Notes under the pieces: generated by a model
Seen by the model: the letters and a program-made list of their open reading frames with translations, nothing else
Databases searched by the model: none
What the model was told of the DNA's origin: nothing
From: JBJXHB01 sp046160725
GTDB taxonomy: Bacteria > Pseudomonadota > Gammaproteobacteria > Burkholderiales > Burkholderiaceae_C
DNA: 13,876 nucleotides
Direction of reading: 5' to 3'
Assembly: GCA_046160725.1 (NCBI GenBank)
Contig: JBJXHB010000588.1
Location: 1-13,876 of the forward strand
Shown here: piece after piece, positions 1-6,169 of the stretch
How the letters are laid out: each line of letters starts with the position of its first letter
Position numbering within the stretch: position 1 is the stretch's first letter
Made by a program: the position numbers and the translations under genes

Positions 1-142
1 CGTAGGCCTTCGCCTCACCACCAAACTTCGCCGCCAGCACCGACGTGATCGCCGCCGTCAGCGTCGTCTTGCCGTGATCCACGTGACCAATCGTCCCCAC
101 GTTCACGTGCGGCTTGGTCCGCTCAAATTTGCCTTTTGCCAT
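1..142 (-). CDS. tuf: Elongation factor Tu, N-terminal part (runs off window)
   Basis: GTPase that carries aminoacyl-tRNA to the ribosomal A site, in the cytoplasm. Only the first 47 codons are in the window; the gene continues past base 1. The peptide opens MAKGKFERTKPHVNVGTIGH and holds the complete G1/P-loop GHVDHGKT at residues 19-26, with the Lys25 and Thr26 that contact nucleotide phosphates and Mg2+. The ATG at 142 matches the family start exactly and has a GAGAGG ribosome-binding stretch a few bases upstream. It is the last visible gene of a tRNA-Tyr, tRNA-Gly, tRNA-Thr, tuf cluster on one strand, the tufB-type arrangement known from gamma- and beta-proteobacteria, so it is probably co-transcribed with the tRNAs. 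The identification is certain. Whether a second tuf copy exists cannot be seen. Confidence 0.98.
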   Translation of the reverse strand, partial: MAKGKFERTKPHVNVGTIGHVDHGKTTLTAAITSVLAAKFGGEAKAY

Positions 143-201
143 TTGCGAGCCTCTCGCCTTGAGCTATCGAATGAAGGGTTGCTGAAAACCAAGAAAAGAG
201 C

Positions 202-276
202 TGGTGCCCATGGCGCGGATCGAACGCGCGACCTCCCCCTTACCAAGGGGGTGCTCTACCACTGAGCCACATGGGC
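202..276 (-). tRNA. tRNA-Thr (anticodon GGU)
   Basis: A full cloverleaf with encoded CCA end. The acceptor arms GCCCATG and CATGGGC pair perfectly, and the anticodon stem is CCCCC/GGGGG around loop TTGGTAA, giving anticodon GGT. The T arm is GCGCG TTCGATC CGCGC and the discriminator base is A. It lies 59 bp upstream of tuf and 64 bp downstream of tRNA-Gly, which is the expected neighbour order. Confidence 0.97.
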
Positions 277-325
277 CTCGGTACGGGTCTGGGGGCGCCA
301 GGCGCCAACCCACACCGCTACCGAG
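277..325 (-). other. Stem-loop in the tRNA-Gly/tRNA-Thr spacer
   Basis: The spacer between two tRNAs contains perfect inverted repeats CTCGGTA (277-283) and TACCGAG (319-325), with inner pairing of GGGT (285-288) to ACCC (308-311) and two abutting GGCGCC hexamers (294-299 and 301-306). The precursor transcript could form a long stem here. It may guide processing of the polycistronic tRNA-tuf transcript; it has no U-run, so it is not a typical terminator. The structure is seen in the sequence, the role is inferred. Confidence 0.45.
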
Positions 326-340
326 AGAGAACGAATTTTC

Positions 341-414
341 TGGAGCGGGAGGCGGGAATCGAACCCGCGTCATTAGCTTGGAAGGCTAAGGTTCTGCCAT
401 TGAACTACTCCCGC
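341..414 (-). tRNA. tRNA-Gly (anticodon UCC)
   Basis: A complete cloverleaf with encoded CCA. The acceptor arm is GCGGGAG paired with CTCCCGC, the anticodon stem CTTAG/CTAAG is read as TTAGC-C-TTCCAAG-CTAA with anticodon TCC, and the T arm is GCGGG TTCGATT CCCGC. It is the middle tRNA of the three-tRNA cluster that precedes tuf. Confidence 0.96.
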
Positions 415-456
415 GGCGCGGGCATTCGCCTTGGGTACTGAAACTGCACTCGCCGT

Positions 457-542
457 TGGTGGAGGAGGCTGGATTCGAACCAGCGTAGGCGTAAGCCAAC
501 AGATTTACAGTCTGCCCCCTTTAGCCACTCGGGCACCCCTCC
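457..542 (-). tRNA. tRNA-Tyr (anticodon GUA)
   Basis: A class II tRNA with a long variable arm (TTGGCTTACGCCTAC region) and encoded CCA. The acceptor GGAGGGG pairs with CTCCTCC with one G-U pair. The anticodon loop is CTGTAAA between CAGA and TCTG, giving anticodon GTA. The T arm is GCTGG TTCGAAT CCAGC. It is the first gene of the tRNA-tuf transcription unit, lying 46 bp downstream of the ung stop codon. Confidence 0.97.
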
Positions 543-556
543 GCGGCGAACCAAGG

Positions 557-562
557 ACTATA
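557..562 (-). promoter_or_regulatory. Candidate -10 box of the tRNA-tuf unit
   Basis: The minus strand reads GTGCTATAGTCC. TATAGT matches the sigma-70 -10 consensus at five of six positions and ends 14 bp before the first base of tRNA-Tyr, so the precursor would have a leader of about 8 nt. No good -35 hexamer is found 16-18 bp upstream in this GC-rich stretch. The box sits between the ung stop (589-591) and the tRNA, so the stable-RNA unit probably has its own promoter and does not depend on trp-operon read-through. Confidence 0.5.
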
Positions 563-588
563 GCACGACCAAACCCGCCGCCTGGCCC

Positions 589-1352
589 TCAAGGATGCAC
601 CGTCGGGCCAGCGCCAGCCCAGTCCAATGCCGGACGCGTTGGCTGCAGGCGTTGCAAAAACGCCGTCGCCATTTCGAAGTGCCGGCAACCGATGAAGGGC
701 TGCGCACCCCGCCGGGCCGAAAGCGGCGACGGGTGGTTGCAGGCCAGCCGCAACAGATGCGGCGCGCCCGCGGCCGGCACGACGACCGCCCGCGATTGGG
801 CATGCGCGCCCCACAGCATCCAGACCAGAGGTTGTCCACTTGCACACAGGCGCTGAGCAATCCGCTCAGTGAGCGCTTCCCAACCTTGATTCGAATGGGA
901 CGCCGGCTGACCCAGCTCGACGGTCATCGCGCTGTTCAGCAGCAGCACCCCTTGGCGTGCCCAGCCGGCCAGACTGCCGCCGTGGCGCATCGGGCGCCCC
1001 AAGGTGCGCTCGACCTCCTGCCGGATGTTGCGCAGGCTCGGTGGTATGGGCACCCCGTCCGGTACCGAGAATGCCAACCCCTCAGCCTGGCCCGGGCCGT
1101 GGTAGGGGTCCTGGCCGATGATCACCACCCGGACAGCCGAGGGCGCCAGCACCTCGAGCGCCCGCATGGGCCGCGCCGGCGCGATGTCGGCACCGGCCAT
1201 CTGCCGCGCCAACATGAAACGGGCCAGTCCGTGCCCGGCCGGGCTGTCGCGCCAGGCCCGGACCACCGGCGCCCAGTCCGGGTGCACATCGCCCAGCACC
1301 GCGTCCAGCGGCCGGCGCAGCCGGTTGTCCGGCAAGGCCGCAGGCGCAGGTT

Positions 1353-1356
<4 letters not shown>
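589..1356 (-). CDS. ung: Uracil-DNA glycosylase (family 1)
   Basis: Removes uracil from DNA, starting base-excision repair of deaminated cytosine or misincorporated dUMP. It is 255 residues, a little longer than E. coli Ung. The catalytic water-activating motif GQDPYH is at 81-86 (Asp83), followed by GPGQAEGLAFSVP. The uracil-pocket motif LLLN is at 138-141, here LLLNSAMTVE where LLLNTVLTVE is more common, and the DNA-intercalation motif HPSPLSA is at 208-214. The start is GTG at 1356; it overlaps the trpC stop in a GTGA arrangement, so translation is probably coupled. It is the last gene of the trp operon; ung next to trpC is, as far as I know, common in beta-proteobacteria. No terminator hairpin with a T-run follows. 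The last ten residues are ordinary. Confidence 0.96.
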
Positions 1357-2150
<794 letters not shown>

Positions 2151-2157
2151 GGCGGGG

Positions 2158-3195
2158 TCAGGCTGCCGGCTTGAACTGCTGGGTGCAGGCGACAAAGCGG
2201 CTGAGCCGCGCCGCCGCGGCGCCGGAGGCCACCGCCTCGCGCGCCCGCCGCACGCCCTCGGCCACGTCGGCGGCCACGCCGGCGCAATACAGCGCGGCGC
2301 CGGCATTCAACAGCACGATGTCGCGCACCGGGCCATCCTCGTTGGCCAGGGCGCGCTGGATGCACTGCACCGACTCGGCCGTGCCGGCTACCTTCAGCAC
2401 CCGTGAGTCATAGACCGGCAGCCCGAAATCGCTGGGGTGAACCATGAACTCGCGCACCTGCCCGTTGTGCAGTTCGCCGACCAGCGTCTCGCCGGACAGC
2501 GACACCTCGTCCATGCCGTTCATGCCGTGCACCACCATCACATGGTCCGAGCCCAGGCGCTGCAACACCCGCACCAGGATGCCGACCAGGTCCGGGTGGA
2601 ACACGCCGAGCAGCTGGTTCGGCGCGCCGGCCGGGTTGGTCAACGGGCCGAGGATGTTGAAGATGGTGCGCACGCCCAGCTCGCGGCGGATCGGTGCCGC
2701 ATGCTTCATCGCAGTGTGGTGGTTGGGCGCGAACATGAAGCCGATGCCGGTCTCGGCCAGGCACTGCGCGATCTGATCCGGCTTGAGATGGATGTAGGCA
2801 CCCAGGGCCTCCATCGCGTCGGCACTGCCCGAGGTGGACGAGACACTGCGCCCGGCATGCTTGGCCACCCGCGCGCCAGCCGCTGCGGCCACGAACATGG
2901 CGGCGGTGGAGATGTTGAAGGTGTGCGAGCTGTCGCCGCCGGTGCCCACGATGTCGACCAGGTGCGTACGGTCGGTCACCGGCACCAGGGTGGCGAACTC
3001 CCGCATCACCTGGGCAGCCGCGGCAATCTCGCCGATGGTCTCCTTCTTGACCCGCAGCCCCATGGTCAGCGCGGCGATCATCACCGGCGACATCTCGCCG
3101 CTCATGATGCGGCGCATCAGCGCCAGCATCTCGTCGTGGAAAATCTCGCGGTGCTCGATGACGCGGGTCAGGGCCTCGGTGTTGGTGATCGGCAT
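2158..3195 (-). CDS. trpD: Anthranilate phosphoribosyltransferase
   Basis: Transfers phosphoribose from PRPP to anthranilate, the second committed step of tryptophan synthesis. It is 345 residues. The PRPP-binding glycine motif GTGGDSSHTFNIST is at 84-97, KHAGRSVSSTSGSAD at 112-126 (families more often have KHGNR or KHGGR and SSKSGSAD), and GPLTNP at 183-188. The start at 3195 gives MPITNTEALTRVIEHREIFH, the usual beginning of the family. An in-frame ATG four codons upstream, at 3207, would add MTIA and create an ATGA overlap with the threonine aldolase stop (3204-3206). Neither start has a strong ribosome-binding site, so coupling by termination-reinitiation is likely either way. The frame is open further upstream only because it runs antisense-like through the aldolase gene. 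Confidence 0.96.
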   Translation of the reverse strand: MPITNTEALTRVIEHREIFHDEMLALMRRIMSGEMSPVMIAALTMGLRVKKETIGEIAAAAQVMREFATLVPVTDRTHLVDIVGTGGDSSHTFNISTAAMFVAAAAGARVAKHAGRSVSSTSGSADAMEALGAYIHLKPDQIAQCLAETGIGFMFAPNHHTAMKHAAPIRRELGVRTIFNILGPLTNPAGAPNQLLGVFHPDLVGILVRVLQRLGSDHVMVVHGMNGMDEVSLSGETLVGELHNGQVREFMVHPSDFGLPVYDSRVLKVAGTAESVQCIQRALANEDGPVRDIVLLNAGAALYCAGVAADVAEGVRRAREAVASGAAAARLSRFVACTQQFKPAA

Positions 3196-3203
3196 GGCGA
3201 TGG

Positions 3204-4274
3204 TCATCCAGGGGTGAAGAAGGCGCGGACAGCGGCGACGGCCCGGTCGATGCCGCCGGCGTCCACGTCCAGATGCGTGACGAAGCGCAGGCCGATGGTG
3301 CCGGTGGCCAGGACGCCGTGGCGTGCCAGGTGCTCCAGCAGCGCCGGGCCGCGGCCGTCGGCGGCCTGCGCGAAGATGATGTTGGTCTGTGGCGGCGTCA
3401 CACTGAAACCGGGCAGGCCGGCCACGCCTTCGGCGAAGCGCCGGGCCAGCGCATGGTCCTGGGCCAGCCGGTCCACATGGTGCGTCAGCGCGTGGTCGGC
3501 CGCCGCCGCCAGGAGGCCGACCTGGCGCATGCCGCCGCCGGCCATCTTGCGCACGCGGTAAGCCCGGGCGATCAGCTCGCGCGAGCCGCACAGCGCCGAG
3601 CCCACCGGGGCACCCAGCCCCTTGCTGAAGCACACCGAGACGCTGTCAAAGTGGCGGGCGATCTCGCGCCCCGACACGCCGCCGGCCACGGCCGCATTGA
3701 ACAGCCGCGCGCCGTCCAGATGCGTCGCCAACCCATGCCGGCGCGCCAACCCGGTGGCCGCCTCCACATAGGCCGGCGGCAGCACCTTGCCGCCGATGGT
3801 GTTTTCCAGACACAGCAGCCGCGACCGCGCGAAGTGTGGATCGTCGGGCTTGATCGCCGCCTCGATGTCCGCCAGCGCCAGTGTGCCGTCGGCCTGGTTG
3901 GGCAGCGGCTGCGGCTGCACGCTGCCGAATACCGCCGCCCCGCCGGCTTCATAGCGGTAGGTGTGCGCGCCCTGGCCGGCGATGTACTCGTCGCCGCGCT
4001 GGCAGTGGGCCAGGATGCTGCACAGGTTGCTCTGCGTGCCGCTGGCCATGAACAGCGCGGCCTCCTTGCCCAGCATGGCCGCAATGCGCTCTTGCAAGGC
4101 ATTGACGGTCGGGTCGTCGCCGAACACATCGTCGCCGACCGGCGCGGCCGCCATCGCCGCTCGCATGGCCTCGGTAGGGCGGGTGACGGTGTCGCTGCGC
4201 AGGTCCACGACGCGCCGGCCGGCGCCGGGCGCCAGGCGCGCGCCTTGTCCATAGGATTCGACAGCATTGGTCAT
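3204..4274 (-). CDS. ltaE: Low-specificity L-threonine aldolase, PLP-dependent
   Basis: Cleaves L-threonine and L-allo-threonine to glycine and acetaldehyde; a fold-type I PLP enzyme. It is 356 residues. The family signature VDLRSDTVTRPTEAMR is at 23-38, GDDVFGDDPT at 47-56, ASGTQSN at 77-83, the cofactor-contacting HLDGARLFNA at 185-194 (Asp187, Arg190), and the Schiff-base lysine Lys218 in SVSVCFSKGLGAPVGSAL. About 22 residues precede the point where E. coli LtaE begins, a short N-terminal extension. The ATG at 4274 starts 2 nt after the trpG stop, and the stop falls at the trpD start, so the gene is embedded in the trp operon. Its substrate link to tryptophan synthesis is not obvious; glycine or serine supply for TrpB is only a guess. 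A related beta-eliminating aldolase-family activity cannot be excluded. Confidence 0.92.
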   Translation of the reverse strand: MTNAVESYGQGARLAPGAGRRVVDLRSDTVTRPTEAMRAAMAAAPVGDDVFGDDPTVNALQERIAAMLGKEAALFMASGTQSNLCSILAHCQRGDEYIAGQGAHTYRYEAGGAAVFGSVQPQPLPNQADGTLALADIEAAIKPDDPHFARSRLLCLENTIGGKVLPPAYVEAATGLARRHGLATHLDGARLFNAAVAGGVSGREIARHFDSVSVCFSKGLGAPVGSALCGSRELIARAYRVRKMAGGGMRQVGLLAAAADHALTHHVDRLAQDHALARRFAEGVAGLPGFSVTPPQTNIIFAQAADGRGPALLEHLARHGVLATGTIGLRFVTHLDVDAGGIDRAVAAVRAFFTPG

Positions 4275-4276
4275 CG

Positions 4277-4861
4277 TCAGGCTCGGCGTTGCAGGAAGTT
4301 GCGCAGCATGGCATGGCCATGCTCCGACAGGATGCTTTCAGGGTGGAACTGCACGCCCTCCAGCGGTGTGGCGGTGCCGGCCAGCTCGCGGTGGCGCACC
4401 GCCATGATCTCGCCGTCGTCGGCCGTGGCACTGACCTCAAGCTCGGACGGGCAGGTCGCGGGCTCGATCACCAGCGAGTGGTAGCGCACGACGCTGAACT
4501 CGTCCGGCAGGTCGGTGAAGACGCCGCGCCCGTCGGTGCGGATGCGGCTGGCCTTGCCGTGCATCTGCGCGCCCGCCCGCACGATGCGCCCGCCCAACGC
4601 CGCACCGATGGCCTGGTGACCCAGGCACACGCCCAGTATGGCCAGGCGCCCCTTGAAGGCCTGGATCGCCTCGATGCACACGCCCGCCTCGGCCGGCGTA
4701 CAGGGCCCGGGCGACAACACGAGGTGATCCGGCGCCATGGCCTCGATCTCAGCCACCGTGATCTCGTCGTTGCGCGCGACCCGCACGTCCTCGCCAAGCT
4801 CTCCGAAATATTGCACCAGGTTGTAGGTGAAGCTGTCGTAGTTGTCGATCATCAGCAGCAT
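4277..4861 (-). CDS. trpG: Anthranilate synthase glutamine amidotransferase component
   Basis: The glutaminase subunit that supplies ammonia to TrpE for anthranilate formation. In many bacteria it also serves PabB in folate synthesis. It is 194 residues, full length. The oxyanion region LSPGPCTPAEAG is at 49-60; the class I amidotransferase triad is Cys79 in GVCLGHQ, His173 and Glu175 in QFHPES. MHGKASRI (100-107) and YHSLV (127-131) are typical of TrpG/PabA. The ATG at 4861 has an AGAGGA-type site (4872-4878) 10 nt upstream. It is the first structural gene of this operon. The partner TrpE is not in the window; upstream lie a leader ORF and then an unrelated hsdR remnant. Regulation by Trp-codon attenuation is suggested by that leader. 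Confidence 0.97.
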   Translation of the reverse strand: MLLMIDNYDSFTYNLVQYFGELGEDVRVARNDEITVAEIEAMAPDHLVLSPGPCTPAEAGVCIEAIQAFKGRLAILGVCLGHQAIGAALGGRIVRAGAQMHGKASRIRTDGRGVFTDLPDEFSVVRYHSLVIEPATCPSELEVSATADDGEIMAVRHRELAGTATPLEGVQFHPESILSEHGHAMLRNFLQRRA

Positions 4862-4871
4862 GTGCGTTCAA

Positions 4872-4878
4872 TCCTCTC
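4872..4878 (-). promoter_or_regulatory. Ribosome-binding site of trpG
   Basis: The minus strand reads GAGAGGA followed by 10 nt and ATG. Immediately upstream, TGGATG (4889-4894) and CATCCA (4904-4909) form a 6-bp stem in the mRNA that could influence access to this site. Confidence 0.55.
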
Positions 4879-4942
4879 GATTCCCGCCTGGATGCGTCAT
4901 CGACATCCATCGTTCACACCCGCTTGGATACCCGCTGTCCTT

Positions 4943-4965
4943 GTCGCTGGCGATGCCGTTGCGAC
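4943..4965 (-). other. Nested hairpin in the trpG leader
   Basis: Inverted repeats GTCGC (4943-4947) and GCGAC (4961-4965), with inner GGC (4949-4951) and GCC (4955-4957), can fold in the 151-nt untranslated stretch between the candidate leader peptide and trpG. No T-run follows, so it is not called a terminator. Its role is unknown. Confidence 0.3.
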
Positions 4966-4985
4966 ATGCTGGGTGGGGGCTTCGG

Positions 4986-5002
4986 GCGCCCGTTGGGGGC
5001 GC
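4986..5002 (-). promoter_or_regulatory. GC-only hairpin after the leader ORF (possible 3:4 stem of an attenuator)
   Basis: In the mRNA, GCGCCC and GGGCGC form a 6-bp all-GC stem with a 5-nt CCAAC loop, starting 10 nt after the leader stop codon. This is where the terminator stem of a trp attenuator would be. The following bases are C/A/G-rich with no U-run, so it is not a standard intrinsic terminator. The CCAAC loop is complementary to the GUUGG that occurs twice in the Trp-codon segment, so alternative pairing is possible. The pairing is seen; its function is inferred. Confidence 0.4.
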
Positions 5003-5012
5003 GTAAGGCTGG

Positions 5013-5078
5013 TCAGGCTGTTGGCTTGCGCCAACGCCAACAGGAGCGCGCTGCGGTGATCGTGCGGGTCGCGGACAT
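5013..5078 (-). CDS. trpL: Candidate trp operon leader peptide (21 aa)
   Basis: A 21-codon ORF, ATG at 5078 and TGA at 5013, ending CWRWRKPTA. It has Trp codons at 14 and 16. The codons lie inside a perfect 8-bp stem, CUGUUGGC (5043-5036) with GCCAACAG (5025-5018), whose loop itself can form a 6-bp GUUGGC/GCCAAC stem closed by a GCAA tetraloop. The stop follows the stem by 2 nt. This is the geometry of a 1:2 pause hairpin in trp attenuation: stalling at Trp codons would open it. A GATAAT box (5086-5091) ends just 7 nt before the ATG, so transcription would begin at or near the AUG and no ribosome-binding site precedes it. A leaderless trpL is known from Sinorhizobium. The first trp gene, trpG, begins 151 nt downstream. 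The ORF and stem are seen in the sequence; the regulatory role is inferred. Confidence 0.65.
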   Translation of the reverse strand: MSATRTITAARSCWRWRKPTA

Positions 5079-5085
5079 GGCGGGG

Positions 5086-5091
5086 ATTATC
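5086..5091 (-). promoter_or_regulatory. Candidate -10 box of the trp operon
   Basis: The minus strand reads AGTGATAATCC; GATAAT matches the sigma-70 -10 consensus at five of six positions. No good -35 is seen at 16-18 bp; TTGAGT (5112-5117) is 20 bp upstream and overlaps the hsdR stop codon. The predicted start point lies close to the leader-peptide ATG at 5078. The promoter is only 22 bp from the end of the hsdR remnant. Confidence 0.5.
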
Positions 5092-5113
5092 ACTTTGCGT
5101 GCCACAGCCCGAC

Positions 5114-6169
5114 TCAAGCCCACGCCTCGCCCAGCGCCTTGGCCTGCTGCAGTACCAACTCCACCGCAGCCTCCTGGCTATCCGGCGGGTACTTGTACTT
5201 GCGCAGAATGCGCTTGACCATCAGCCGCAGCTTGGCCTGCACGCTCTCGCGCGCCGACCAGTCCACCGTCAAGTTCCGGCGCAGGCTCTCGGCCAGTTCG
5301 TGGGCGATCTTCTTCAGCGTCTCGTCGGTCAGTTCGCGCACGGCCGACTCGTTGTGGGCCAGCGCGTCGTAAAAGCGTACCTCGTCCTCACTCAGGCCGA
5401 GCTCTTCGCCGCGCGACGCAGCATCCCGGAACTTCCGGGCCATCTCCACCAGCTCTTCCATCACCTGGGCCGCTTCGATCGACCGGTTCTGGTAGCACTG
5501 CACCACCTGGGCCAGCATGTCCGAGAACTTCTTGCTCTCCATGAATCGCCCGCTGTCGGCGGAGAGCGACCCCCGCAACGCCTCGCTGCCATCGGACACC
5601 ACCAGCACCTCGTTGGTCTGGAACATGTCCGGGATCTGGGCCTTGTAGGTCTGGATCTGGCGGAAGGCCTTCCACACATCCGCGCTCGGGTCGGCCGGGT
5701 TCTTCAGCTCGATCAGCACCAGCGGCAGGCCGTTGACGAACAGCACGATGTCGGGCCGGCGCGTGTGGCGCGGCCCGGTGACGGAGAACTGGTTGACCGC
5801 GAGCCACTCGTTGCGCGCCGGGTCGGCCCAGTCCACCAGGCGCACGAAGTCGCCACCCGTTTCACCATCCCGCTGGTACTCCACCGGCACGCCGCCCACC
5901 AGCAGGCGGTGGAACTGGCGGTTGGCGGCCATCAGCACCGGGGTGCCCAGGTCCATCACCTGGCGCACGGCGTCCTCGCGCGCTGCGGCCGGCACGGCCG
6001 GGTTCAGCGCGGCCACCGCCGAGCGCAGGCGCCCGAGCAGCAGCACCTGGCGGTAGTGGTCGCGCTCGGGTGCGTCGCCGTCGGGCGCCATGTCCGGCCC
6101 GTAGCAGTGGTGCCAGCCGACGTCGGCCAGCCAGCCCAGGCACTCCTGTTCGAGCTGGTCTTCCGTCAT
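5114..6169 (-). CDS. hsdR: Type I restriction subunit R, internally deleted (nuclease + C-terminal domain, no ATPase motor)
   Basis: HsdR normally cuts and translocates DNA as part of an HsdR2M2S1 complex and is about 1000 residues. This ORF is 351 residues and continuous. Residues 1-200 are the N-terminal nuclease domain: Asp140 in RRPDIVLF, Glu154 and Lys156 in IELKN form the PD-(D/E)xK site, followed by a QxxxY motif at 171-175. From about 205 the sequence is the alpha-helical C-terminal domain of HsdR, with NRSIEAAQVMEELVEMA (228-244) and KLRLMVKRILRKY (313-325) ending in YPPD. All SF2 helicase motifs (Walker A, DExH, motif VI) are missing, so about 600-700 residues were lost in frame. 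The junction lies near SADSGRFM. The start overlaps the fic stop (ATGA). It cannot act as a normal restriction motor; a residual nuclease role or simple decay are both possible. Confidence 0.88.
   Translation of the reverse strand: MTEDQLEQECLGWLADVGWHHCYGPDMAPDGDAPERDHYRQVLLLGRLRSAVAALNPAVPAAAREDAVRQVMDLGTPVLMAANRQFHRLLVGGVPVEYQRDGETGGDFVRLVDWADPARNEWLAVNQFSVTGPRHTRRPDIVLFVNGLPLVLIELKNPADPSADVWKAFRQIQTYKAQIPDMFQTNEVLVVSDGSEALRGSLSADSGRFMESKKFSDMLAQVVQCYQNRSIEAAQVMEELVEMARKFRDAASRGEELGLSEDEVRFYDALAHNESAVRELTDETLKKIAHELAESLRRNLTVDWSARESVQAKLRLMVKRILRKYKYPPDSQEAAVELVLQQAKALGEAWA

Noticed and set aside
2151..2306. Upstream extension of trpC by 52 codons.
   Set aside because: This stretch is the 3' end of trpD; the conserved TrpC N-terminus begins at 2150.
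3208..3633. Upstream extension of the trpD frame.
   Set aside because: It runs through the threonine aldolase gene in another frame and lacks TrpD similarity.
4966..5002. A classical Rho-independent terminator in the trp leader.
   Set aside because: The GC hairpin is not followed by a U-run, so it is listed only as a possible regulatory stem.
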